Shown: positions 46,730-57,359 of the stretch, in pieces
Layout of the letters: every line of letters starts with the position of its first letter
How positions within the stretch are numbered: the stretch's first letter is position 1
DNA from: Marsupella aquatica
Taxonomy: Eukaryota; Marchantiophyta
Direction: 5' to 3'
Assembly: GCA_973895155.1 (NCBI GenBank)
Contig: OZ316892.1
Span: 16,244,001-16,308,000 of the forward strand
DNA: 64,000 nucleotides
Position numbers and translations under genes: made by a program
Notes under the pieces: model-generated
What the model was told of the DNA's origin: nothing
Database searches by the model: none
What the model saw: only the letters and a program-made list of their open reading frames with translations

Positions 46730-47640
46730 CCGACAACATTTTTGGCTAGCGTTACCGGCGCCGAGCGCTAGCAAAAAAATGTTTTCGACAAACCAAATTT
46801 TTATTTTTTTTTAAATTCAAAAAAATTCAAAAAAAATTCAAAAAAAATCATCACTCATTTTCCTGTTACCAAATTCTGTTTCCTGTTACTGTTTGTTGTT
46901 TCTTGTCATTTGTAAATACCCCTACCCAAGTACGGGGAGAGGTACAATCAATTGTGGCCAAATATGTTACTACAATAGAACATACTCTTCGCTGCTAAGT
47001 ATCCTGTAGCCATGCTTCCCTCAACCCGTGCATAGTTATGTACATAACCTTTTAACACTGTCATGTATCGTTCTAGCCAATACATCCACCAACAATGCAC
47101 ATGACCTGCAATGGCCACCTCATGAACAAGATAAACAAGTAAATGCACTTGACAGTCAAAAAAGGAAGGAGGAAGGGCCTTCTCCAACTTTTATACCACC
47201 TCTGCTGCCAGTACCTCCATCCCAGGGATCTCGTCAGTATATATCTCCATAGAGCATACCCATCTCAATAGTTTTCCCAACGACCAAAGGGCATCTTGCA
47301 CTTCTTCACTTGCCAAACCTATTATGGCTATCATAAGTGACCTATGGTAGTCATAATAGGTTTGGCAAGTGAAGAAGACCTATGGTAGTCATGTGTCTTG
47401 AGATACATTGGCCACTTATGATTGTCCTCCATCCCAAAGGCCTTTCGGAGATTGGCACCATAACCAGTAGGAAACCGCATGTCTCCTATGCAATTCCAAA
47501 ATTCCCTTTTGTGATGCCTAGCTAGGAATCACTGGACCTTGTTAAATAGTAAATCCGGGTGGTATACTGTACTAAAACTATGATGCCTAGCCAAGAATCA
47601 CTAGGCCAGTTAAGTGGGGAAAACAGGAGTGTACCTTGGA
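46730..47640 (-). pseudogene. Decayed tnp2 gene, DUF4218 part
   Basis: Reading leftward: 'TVYHPDLLFNKVQ', stop, 'FLARHHKREFWNCIGDMRFP', 'TGYGANLRKAFGMEDNHKWP', 'LKTHDYH', then after a local rearrangement 'GMLYGDIYTDEIPGME', 'KALPPSFFDCQVHLLVYLVH' and 'MYWLERYMTVLKGYVHNYAR'. These are the tnp2/DUF4218 landmarks also seen in CACTA-1 (24856-24101). The gene is interrupted at 46729 by the copia element. Its N-terminal side stops near 47640, next to unit B2. Confidence 0.75.
47301..47377. repeat. Perfect 26-bp inverted repeat within the tnp2 relic
   Basis: Arms 47301-47326 and 47352-47377 (CTTCTTCACTTGCCAAACCT... and its inverse) are exact complements around a 25-bp loop. A short direct repeat (ACCTATGGTAGTCAT) flanks the right arm at 47340 and 47378. 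Confidence 0.9.
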
Positions 47641-47801
47641 AACACATTAGTATAGTAAACAAAACACGGAAAATATAAACAATTAAGGGTGACTATGGAA
47701 CCCGGGCCGAGGCCGGAAGTAAGGTCGTCGGGGGTGAGAACACGATTAGGGTTAGGACGCGCTAAGTGACGGCAGCTAGGGGTAACCAATGGGAGGGAAG
47801 A

Positions 47802-47806
47802 CCAGG
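47802..47806. repeat. Target-site duplication CCAGG, left of unit A2
   Basis: Perfect partner of 51801-51805. Confidence 0.85.
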
Positions 47807-47975
47807 TGTCACGTCATCGGCTGCGGCCTTAACTCAGACTTCAGCTTAGAGGGGCACATCCCTCGTAAATCTGAGGGTTCGGGCAGGAAGGGAAGCACGT
47901 AATGCACCTTACTCTCGTAAACTAGCGCTAAGTGTGCATACTGCTAAATACGGACACCTCCTAGGTATGGTTTGT

Positions 47976-47991
47976 GTTCCGCCGCCGGAAC
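47976..47991 (-). repeat. Conserved GC hairpin in unit A2
   Basis: GTTCCGCCGCCGGAAC, the minus-strand counterpart of 7367-7382. Confidence 0.6.
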
Positions 47992-48702
47992 GTACCTTAG
48001 TCGATAGCAGGATCGACCCTGGCTTAAGGGCTTCTAAGCCTTCGTGCTATCCGCCTTTGATCCGGATTCGATGATACAGGTCCTCAACCCGTGCTCGCAA
48101 CCACTTACCCGCAGGCTGCACCCTGTGCATGTCTCAGGTAGTGCGTTCGGCCTGGCGCTGCCACCCATATACGAGAAACCCACACACATACACGTGCACA
48201 TGCATACAATCTCGATTTACATGAAGGAAAATGATGGGAAAGGATTTTACTACAAAGGGAACATATGCGTACACTTAGTTGACCCGACAGCCCCGGAATG
48301 AATAGGTTCAAGGCCGAGGGTGCACACTACAACGGAGCCCGGCTCCGCACTCGCCCGGCGAGCTTAGTCCTACCCCCTCCCCTTGGTACTCTTTCATTCC
48401 CAGAGGTCGGGACTCCCCGCATCTACCGCGGACGCCCAACTCTGCAACTAAAAACCCCCCCTGCCTCTATCGAGGGGTGCACTAAATACTAAGGGCCGAG
48501 GGACGGGGTGTCCTCTCGCCGAAGATTCACTGACTAAGGTCTTAACTAAGCTGACAGTCAGGCCGGAAACGACTGTGTCTTATTAGAAGATCCTAATCTA
48601 CGCAGGCTGGACAGCATGGCAGCAATGCTGTACCGAAGGCAGGTGCCTGTCCCAAGAACCTGACTAAGCTAGTCCTAATCCTAATCTATTCCTACTCCGC
48701 CG

Positions 48703-51333
48703 CTAATGCCTGGCACACTTGCCAGAGCCGCCTGAATGGGAGCGGCCATCCCGCTGCCTACGAAGCCTGTCATTGTCCGCCTTGAGGAGCTGGACCTGGT
48801 CCAGCAGAGATTCGTTCTCTCGCCTCGCCGCGTCCGTCTCCTCTGCTGCCTCCTGACAAGCCTCCTCCAACTGCTGGGCGTCACTTGTCAGTTTACCCGC
48901 CAGCTGGTCCTGCTTCTCGGCCTTGCTTTGGAGCCGCGCCACCTCGGCCTGCAGCGTGGCTATCTCCACCGTGTCCCGTTGGGCCCGTTCCTTGGCCTCC
49001 TCCAGGTCTTTCTGCCAGGTGACAGTTTGATTCTTCAAACTGTCAATCAGGTTCTGGAGTCGTGTAATCTCGGCCTCGTTCCCAGCTTTGGCCTGTTCGG
49101 CTAGGGCGGTAAGAGCGTGCGCCTTTGCTAACAACTCATCGGCGGCTGCAACCTTGGGTCGTAGTTGCTGAAGCTCAGCCTCTTGAGCCGCAACTTCGTT
49201 CTTTAGGTACACGGACTCCACCCGGTACCGCTCTATCCTCTGAAGGGCCTCTGACTGGGCCCGTCCTGCCTTTACTACGGCAACCAACTCCTGATTGAAG
49301 AAACAGGCTACCTTCCGGGCCATGAACTCCCCGGTATCCCGCGCAATCTAATGAGAGAAATCTCCCAGAAGCCCATTCAGAAATGTACCCAGTACGAAGA
49401 GTTCCGGGTGGTCCAGGTTGTGCCTGTCCGGAGTTGGGCACGGGTAGACGTCAACACGCGCGGGGGCCGGGGCAGTGACGTCCAGCCCTGGGGACGTAAC
49501 GTTGGAAGGGGCTGGAGCATCCTCCTGTAGCAATGTCCGGTTCTCTGGAATAGCCACTGGTGGGTCTTTGGGAGAACCGGGCTCGGGTAAGACCTCCGCC
49601 GTACCGACTTCTGTACTTAGCCCAGCCTGTTGGGTCGCATCAACGGTTGCGACACCCGACCCATCCGGTACCCCCTCGGTTACGACTACAGCTACTTGTG
49701 GAGGTGGGGTGGGTGAAGCTGGCGTGTCCGCTGGACTTCGGGCCTCGGGTTGGGGCCGTCTCTCCAAGGCCGGGAAAACCCACCTAGCTGGGACGAGCTT
49801 TGTAACGTTGACACGGGGAAGGGTTCGTCGATCAAACCGGGTGTACCACTCAAGAATGATCTCGATGTGGCTAGCGAAATACGCCTTCCCGCCAATGTAC
49901 AGCGTCTTCCTTCGCCGCTCCATCTCTTCATGGAATTTCTTAGCGAAGTACGACGCCCACCTCCTAGGTCAATAGTTCTCGACCTGGATAACCTGGGCGG
50001 CGGAGATCTCCCCCCAGGGTTCCATCATGTGGAGGGCGTACCTCTGAAACTCCAGTCGCTCAGCTATCTCGAGGATGAGGCAGGTCTTCATCACGAACCC
50101 GTTGTCCACTACTCCCTCTGAGGGAAAACTTGAAGATTGGTACTTGGCTCCCTTGCCCCCGGGAGCCCGTGATTCGACTCGATGGTCACCTTCGGGTAAC
50201 CCGAAGATCATCCTAAGCCGTTCTTCCGTGAGGGACATACTCCTTCCCCGTAGCTGAGTATGTTGATGCGCGTCGTCAGAATTCCTGACGAACTCTGTCA
50301 TGTCCTCCCCGTAGTACCTGCAAGTGTTCCAGGGGAGGGAGGCAAGGTGCTCGAATCCCTGAGTCTTCAGGTACACCGCATGCTTAGGATGGAGGATGTT
50401 TTTGTGAACATTTTCCCCCATGCGGTGCATCGTCACCTTGGCCACGGCTACCGTGGCCAACGGTAACTCGGATGCAGTGGCGGATTCCTTCCTCTTCTTC
50501 CCCCGTGACTGGCTCAGGGAAGGTGACACCTCCCCATCCTCCCGATCGGGCCTAGGTAGTGCTACTGCCGTTAGTAACGGGCCCGGGTCAGCCACGGTCA
50601 CCATGTTGTCTGCCGGGGCCGCTCCTGGGGTCAGAGCAGGGGGTGGGGACGATATAGTGTCGGCCCCCTGAGCGCTTGTTCCTCTGGGCCGCCTGGTCAA
50701 GGGTAGGGTAGCCTCGTCGTCATCGCTAAGATCCACAGCGTTGATGACGGAGCGTACTTGTGCTGGCTGGGCGATCGGTGGTGGGGTTTGGCTAGGCTAC
50801 GGCTGAGGCTGAAGCTGAAGCTGAGCCTGAGGTTGTATGGGTACGGGTACGACTGAGTTGGCCATGTTGGTTGCTAGCCGAGTTCCTATGAAGCTCTGTA
50901 GGTGCTGGTAGAAGTTCTCCGAAGCGAGTGTAGACGACCTTGTCGAACGGGTAGTGCTGGACTCGCTGTTGATGATAGCCCGAACCTGAGCAGGGATGTG
51001 GTTGAAGTGATGTCGCTGCAAGTCGATCGTACCCGGGATATTGAAGACCTCGTCCGGAAGCCGAAGCAATGCTTCCCAGAACCCGATATATTTGTCTCCA
51101 TTGAAGAAGTACCCGGATACCTCTGCAGGTTGGTAAAGCTCGCTCTGAGACGGGTAGTCAAAGTTAAGGATGTAGTGGTGTCGTCCTGCTAGGCGGATGC
51201 CTCTCTCGTACTCGCGTTTGATTTCGTATCGGCGCGGGTTGGCGTGTTTTAATGAGTCGGCCAAGTGCCTTCCGGTAGATAGGAACTGCGTCCAGAATCG
51301 AATGGCCGAGCTGGAGAGGATCGTGTGCAACAT
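48703..51333 (-). pseudogene. Unit A2 gene: plant-mobile-domain-like plus coiled-coil protein (three nonsense codons)
   Basis: An 877-codon frame with no frameshift over 2.6 kb and three nonsense codons. TAG at 50797-50799 stands where unit A1 has CGG, TGA at 49969-49971 where it has CGA, and TAG at 49348-49350 where it has CAA. Where unit A1 has its stop, this copy keeps CAG. The two damaged copies together therefore show that the family protein is one long polypeptide of about 880 residues. Domain order is as in unit A1, with a shorter Pro-Val tract. In-frame length change and frame retention suggest past selection on the protein. Confidence 0.75.
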
Positions 51334-51433
51334 TCAGAGGAGATAGTAGTGGCGACTTAGAGTGAACGAGAGAGCTGGGGTCGAAGCTGGCGCGTGGACT
51401 GATGGACTGGTGCACTACAAAGGGTTGGCTCCC

Positions 51434-51441
51434 CTTTTATA
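51434..51441 (-). promoter_or_regulatory. TATA box of unit A2
   Basis: TATAAAAG on the minus strand, about 100 bp before the ATG at 51333, as in unit A1. Confidence 0.6.
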
Positions 51442-51800
51442 CCTTGAGGGCTTGTCGATCCCCCGACGTCTCCTTGACGCCCATAGGCTAAACCGCTCAC
51501 GCTTGTGGTGTGCCGGCCACTCCGCCGGTCTGAGTCAGCGCGTGTCAGTGGCCGCTTCCTTAAGTTCGTTATACGGACCCGAGGGAGGGGCCCCTCCACG
51601 CTCGTAACCCGGGTGTGCGAATAGCGACCAGCCGCCAGTCCGAACCTGAATTCCCCCTTATTGCCTAATGATATCCTACCCATAATGATTACCTAAATAC
51701 TGTCGTTATGCTAATAATAGCGGTCTAAGACACTCCTAACGCGCGTGCCGAGCGCAGTTAGACCGAATCACTAATTAACCGCCGTACCGGCGGCGTCACA

Positions 51801-51805
51801 CCAGG
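51801..51805. repeat. Target-site duplication CCAGG, right of unit A2
   Basis: Perfect partner of 47802-47806. Unit B2 resumes after it. Confidence 0.85.
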
Positions 51806-51989
51806 CAGGGAGAGAGGTAAGGACCGCTCGCAAAGAATGGTGGCTCATTTGCAAGCAAACTAGGCAGACGACTATGGGAGGCCAGCTATCAGCTGCTTAG
51901 GCAAGCACTCTGGGCAGGAATAGATACCGGAAATCAAACTCAAGGAGGGTATGAGCAACGTCAATCAAGCTACACATTTTTTGGGATGC

Positions 51990-54610
51990 TTGTTCGAACG
52001 GGCAACTGAGTACATTGGGACCTACGAGGACAAAGAATCGGAGAGAGCAGCTCGAGAACGGTAGGAGCTCGCTCGACTGTGGGAGCTGCAAAAGTCTGCC
52101 TTCTTAGGAGGAGAACTTATCAAGGCCGAGTTCTTGTGGACTCCTACTGCCAATCAGCTCGATGACCTTCTGTTTTGCAAAAACAGAATTGTCGGCATCC
52201 GGGAAGCCATCAATCGCTGCAACGACATACACTGGGAGTTAAAGGGTAGCATGGAGGGGTGGAAAAGGCAACCGTGCTAGGAGAAACATCCACGGCAGCC
52301 GCAATGAAGAGGAAAGGAAACAACAACAAAGAGGCCACACCGGCAAAAAGGACGAGGTCGGCGGCACCAAGGAAGCCAGTAGACCAGGGGAATAGAAGGC
52401 AGGCAAAAACTGAGGAGGAGGTCAACCCCATCAATGTCATCCCAACTTCAGATGACACCTGGAAAGGCTGGGTGGCGATCCTCCCCGAGGAAGTGCAATT
52501 ACACTTTGCACGGGAGGAGGATACGCGCTTTATGGCCATGCAGACCAAGAAGTACCAGGGCTTCATGGCCGGATCCAGCTTGGAAGCCTTCGTAAAATTG
52601 CCATGATTGAAGCCGGAGGTGCCAGATTTAGACTTAGTAGAATTCGTGGGATCATGGGAGCCCGAGACCAATTCCACAAGGGTCTATGGGAAGGATTTCT
52701 ATCTCACTCCCCGGGTGATTGCCGAAGCGTTTGGCTTGCCGATGGGCAATAAGACCAAAGTAGATACCAGGAAGACCTTGCTTGACAAGGAGTTCCGGTC
52801 GTTCCCAGGGTCATCAACGAAGAATGGCTTCTTTCGGAACACATGCACCTACCCGCACATTGGGGAGAAGATCGATTTCTTGCGAGTGACCATGCATTGC
52901 AACTTGCCAAAGGCAGAGATCGGCAAGGCACAGGTCTACCTGGCAGAGAGGCCAGACCCAAGCCGGGACTACAACGGGTACCTCCTCAACCAACTGAAGA
53001 AGATCTTGAAGGAGGAACAACAGGTGATCAGCATGGGAAGCGTATCCCGGCTTGGCTATCACATGCCGCTGTTGTGCTGGTATGCCCAAAGTTAGATCTT
53101 TGCCCTAGTACTTCCCCTGCAGGTAAGGGCACCAAAGGAAGTTTTGGAACAGAGGCCGATAGCAGAGAAGCCCAACCAGCCTGCTAGTCCTACGATCGAA
53201 CAAGTGTTTAGGCCAAGGAAAGAAGACTTGCCGATGTAGCAACCAGGCATGCAAAATCTGCTGAAATTGCTGGAGAAGGAAAGGAGAACAGCAACGGCAC
53301 CGGCAACGGCAACACCACCGGTACAGGACGCTGCCCCGGAAGTTGGCCTAAGACAACTCATGAAGGAAAACCCCTTTACCGGAGCCAAGGAGAGGGGGAG
53401 GTCGGAACACGAGTCGGGAGTTTGAATGTATGTGGGAGCCTCAAGCTCCGAATCCGAGGCAGAGCAGCCTAAGGCTCCTACCCGCGGTATAGAGAGGGGG
53501 AAGCCGGTAGTCCAAGCAGCAAAGGCGATGGAGGACTATGGCAATGATAATTCCGGCTGCGGGTCGGACCATCATGTTCCAGGAGTAAGGACCTGTGGCC
53601 GGTTCATCCCCACTCTTCCAAGAGTAGTTCGAGGGGACCCCACCCAGCAGAGCAACCCCGAGTCTCCCCCACCGGATGTCGCTCCCCCAAGCTTTGACGG
53701 CATAAAACAGACAGCACAAGAGTTTCAAGAGCGACTAAGGGAGGAAGAGAGGGCAGCCCTGGCTAGGGAGAAAGATTTACCAGGAGGAGATTGGCCAGAG
53801 GACATCAGGCGACTTGCCAAAAAAAGAAGCAACCCTCTAGCCACGATTGAAGAGATCCGCAAGGCGGCTTGGGAGCAGAGGCCGCGATGGTTGATGCCAA
53901 TGACTTCTACTTACTCCACTTATGCTAAGGATAGAGCCATGGAGTACGGAGAGATGTGTGGGGAACTTGCGCTCAGCATCTTTGGGGAGGAGTTGGAGCA
54001 GGGACCCTTTTTCCAAAGGGAAATGTTGGAGAAGCGCCGATTAGAAGAAGCGGTGGCTTTGGAGAGAAGCAAGAAGGACGAGGTCATCCGACGGCTTAGG
54101 GAGAGGGAAGCCGAGGCAGAAGGCCTGTAGGCAGCCAGGAAAGCCCAAGATGAGTTGTGGATTAAGCAGCATGAGCTAAACATCATGCAAGGGCAATTAG
54201 ATGTCGCTCAGTCTGACAATCAGATTATCAAAGATAAACTGACTCGGACCCAAGGAGAGTTGGCCGGCGCAGTCAAGGAAAGAGAGAAGTGGAAGCGGGA
54301 GCTAAGGGACGCAGAGGAGGCCCACTTAGCAACCAACAATCGGGCCACGGCGGAGACCCAGAGAAGGGAGAGGGCATTAAAGGGGGAACTCGAGGATATC
54401 CACGGAGCCCTTGAGCAAAAGGAGGTCGAGTTAAGGAAGGCCTATCAAGGGATCATTGCGCTACAGCAGGAGCTTGCATCCCTGACGGCCAGCTTCAAGG
54501 CCGACCTACAGGAGAAAGATGACCAGCTCGATCAAACTTATGCCAAGATGGATAAGATGGAGTCTGAGGTCATGAAGGAGCTTGACAAGGAGCTAAGAGC
54601 AACCCCATAA
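51990..54610 (+). pseudogene. Unit B2 gene: plant-mobile-domain-like plus coiled-coil protein
   Basis: One frame runs from 52259 to 54610, broken only by nonsense codons (TGA 52604, TAG 53093, TAG 53237, TGA 53423, TAG 54128). A likely N-terminal extension in another frame (about 51990-52255, 'AEFLWTPTANQLDDLL', 'IVGIREAINRCND') resembles the unit A N-terminus. A Lys-rich segment ('KRKGNNNKEATPAKRTRSAA') is followed by a globular domain: 'WVAILPEEVQLHFAREEDTR', 'LVEFVGSWEPETNSTRVYGK', 'FYLTPRVIAEAFGLPMGN'. This pattern (W.PET...G...T...GLP) recalls the plant mobile domain. A linker, 'VRTCGRFIPTLPRVVRG' and a 300-residue coiled coil follow. At two of the stops unit B1 has CAG (53237) and CGG (53423). 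Unit C truncates the 3' end. Confidence 0.7.
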
Positions 54611-54723
54611 GAGTGTGGATATACAGTAAACTTGAAAAGCTAAGATTGAGTGCAAATTTTTAAATTTTCTGGTCGCTAAAGTTTAAGTTCACTTAAACTT
54701 ACATTTTTTACGCCTTTTAGTAA

Positions 54724-54772
54724 GATACGATCTTACGATCTTACGATCTTACGATTTACGAACTTACGCGGT
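54724..54772 (+). repeat. TTACGATC tandem cluster near the start of unit C
   Basis: Consecutive TACGATCT/TTACGATC units with an 8-bp period that degenerate to TTTACGAACTTACGCGG. Similar clusters lie at 57582-57660 and 60131-60231. Confidence 0.75.
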
Positions 54773-54932
54773 ACTAGAAGATTACGCCGTTGCAAGACTA
54801 ACGGGCGGAAAGTACACTATGAGCCGCATCGCGTGAAATCTTACGACCAGAGCGAATCACTCTCTGCATGACTATTTCCGACGCTTACAAGCATCGCTCC
54901 GCTTCATCTGATCAGCATCCACCTCAAGATTT

Positions 54933-57359
54933 GTGAACCCAAGAGCTATGGCAACATTCGATTGTGATGAGGAATACCTCATTGATTCTGTGGCAATTCC
55001 AAAAGCGCTCGTCATCAGGCTCCCAAGGACCGAAGAGAGCTATGAATCATTACGCCAATCCTTGAGAGAGCTTGGACTGGAAAAATTATTACGACTACCA
55101 TGGACTTCAGAGTTGGACACCTACCTGGAAGATTTTGTCAGAGGATCAATTGTCGCCTCACCTTCGCCTACTTCTATTCGAGGACGGCCCAGCAAATGGA
55201 CCATAGATCACTTCGCGTATGCTTTTGGATGTTCTGCTGACGGAGAAGCGCTACTTTCGCCCAAGAATGATACATCAACTCCATACTTTTCAGGTACCCG
55301 GAATAAGAGAAATGGCTGGAATGTGAGTCAATGCAATCATTTGGAGCTAAGAATTCTTTTGGAATTTTTGGTTCCTATTTTTCATCCCAAGAAACCAACT
55401 GTTTGCTCCATTTCTCTGGCCAATACCATCATCGCTGCGCACAGTGGTAGAGTAAAGGTCAATTGGGCTTTGGTATTTTTCAATGTTGTGAGGGATCAAC
55501 TTCGGACATTAAGGGCGAATCAATCAACTCAACTGCAAAACTATCTAGCCCAGCTATACTCCGCTTTTGATTGCTCACTTCCTGAGGAGGTGATGGAGAG
55601 AGATTATCTTATGGAAGAAATCTCCAAGTTGTGGGAACAAGATGAAATTATGCCTACTACAGCAGAAGAGGCAAACGTCATATCGCCAGCTTCTCCAGGC
55701 AGCCGGGCAAGTCTTCACAATTCAAGTCCTTCAGATGAGGTACCCATGGACCTAGAAGCACTTACTACAGATGCTGAGATGATAGACTACCCAGGGATCC
55801 CCTCACCACCCCTTTCCACAGGAATTGGGAAGTTTCCTATTCGACTTGCACAGGACGACTCCAATCAGACCCTGATCAGTAAGGTGTGTGCTTTGCTCAA
55901 CTGTGACTTTCATTCACTGTACGAGACCATTGAGCAATTGCGCCATGACGCAGTGACACAGGTTCCTCCTTCTGCACTTTCATCTCCGGATCATGAGAAT
56001 TCGCCATCATCTTCACCTCCAGCAGAAATTCAGCTCTCCACAGAGGAACTTTTTGCTGTTAAGACCGTGGCTCAAATCTCAGTTCCATCCCCTACAGACT
56101 TGAAGGAGACCTCACCTACAAATTCAGAGCCTCCTCCCTGCTCATCTGTAGAACATCACTCCTGCCTTAAGATTGTCCATGAGTTAACTACTATGTTAGG
56201 CTGCCGTTCAGAAGAAGGAACCTCCATAGTCGATGAATTTCTTGATAAACCTGAACCTTCACGCTCCCCACTGCCATCCTCTCAGTTTCCCTATAGTCCT
56301 GATTCCAATTATGAGCCTACTGATAGTCTACCTCATAAATCTTTGCACTCCACACAGCCCTTCTCTCAGCAAGGATTTCCCTTTTCTGAAGATTCTGATC
56401 CTCCATCCACACCAGAATACTTCTTTCCCTATGATATTCCAGTCTGTGACTCACCAGATCAGGGATTCGAAAGAGTTAATGCAGCCTTGCGATCTAATCC
56501 CAACCTTGTTGCAGTTGTCACTTCTTCTACCCAGACTCCTAGAAACGCTATCATCTATAAAATGGAGCCTAGAACACCAGAGCAACAAGTCCAGAAGTAT
56601 GTCACCACTTGTAAGGTTATGCATGCCAATACACCGCCTATAAGTGAGTTCTGGAGGTTTTATTATTTGAAGAAAGCAGAGGCTAGCTACATTTTTGATC
56701 TCAGGATGATTGGTACCTCTTGCGTGGAGTTGGCTCAGTTTGATGAGTACTGGACAGATTCAGTCTACTTCCGACCTATACTGGCCGTTATGTTTCTACA
56801 AGGTGATGTTGAAGTTGATGACCCGGATTTAATCCTGGCCTATTTGGGAAATATAGCCACTTATGCTTTAGATTTCTTACTGATTTTTCTAAAACAGAGC
56901 AACAAGTCTACTACCCCTGATCACTCATATATTCCCACTGGACCCAAGGTTATCCTTACTTCAACCACTTCTTATGAAGACAAGCAGCGAGTATGGAACA
57001 ACATCAGCACGCAGCAGCTAACAAACTACACTCGCTACTTCCGGGATGTGCAGTGGAAATTATGATCCTCCTACAACAAGATGCTGAGTACAGAGATGTT
57101 CTTACAATTCTACCCATCTGTCTACGCCAACTCGTGCAATTGTTTAGATGTCATAGGCATCTTACGGGAAGCAATCAGAATCAACCAGTGCTTTTTGGAG
57201 AAAAGGATGTCACTTATGTATTGGGGAAGACAGATGAGATGTCTACCTTACATCCGGGATCAACCTCACTATGATGAAGTAAGGGAAGCTATTCGGACGC
57301 GCACTATTTGGAAAGTAGAAATTAGAGAACCAGAGGATATTCGACAACCAAAATATTGA
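54933..57359 (+). pseudogene. Unit C gene: long protein related in layout to the unit A and B proteins
   Basis: An open frame of 710 codons from 54933 to 57065, then one TGA (57063-57065), then 97 more codons in the same frame to 57359. The N-terminal region reads 'LGLEKLLRLPWTSELDTYLE', 'DFVRGSIV', 'WTIDHFAYAFGCSADGE' and 'LELRILLEFLVPIFHPKK', the same 'LPW...F...FG' layout as unit A. A long Ser/Pro-rich, acidic middle (about 245-540) follows, then a second globular region ('ISEFWRFYYLKKAEASYIFD', 'DPDLILAYLGNIATYALDFL') and, past the stop, 'SCNCLDVIGILREAIRINQC'. No long coiled coil is evident. Function unknown. The single stop suggests a young or barely damaged copy, or readthrough. Confidence 0.65.

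Larger units (their letters stand above)
47807..51800 (-). mobile_element. Unit A2: second copy of the 4.0-kb TG...CA coding unit
   Basis: Minus-strand ends TGTGACGCCGCCGG (51800) and ...GACGTGACA (47807), the same as unit A1, with CCAGG on both sides. It is 15 bp shorter than unit A1. Promoter, ORF and 3' region are collinear with unit A1 with scattered substitutions. It is inserted antisense to, and upstream of, the unit B2 gene. Its different target duplication shows that it transposed independently of unit A1. Confidence 0.85.
47640..54613 (+). mobile_element. Unit B2: LTR-like unit with a coiled-coil gene, split by unit A2
   Basis: It comprises roughly 47640-47806 and 51801-54613. Its gene is collinear with that of unit B1. 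The right edge is sharp: similarity to unit B1 persists to 54613 and unit C begins with TGTGG at 54614. The left edge lies between the tnp2 relic and 47801, and I could not assign its first base or a target duplication. The 3' region that unit B1 keeps (446-1622) is absent, displaced by the unit C element. Confidence 0.55.
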
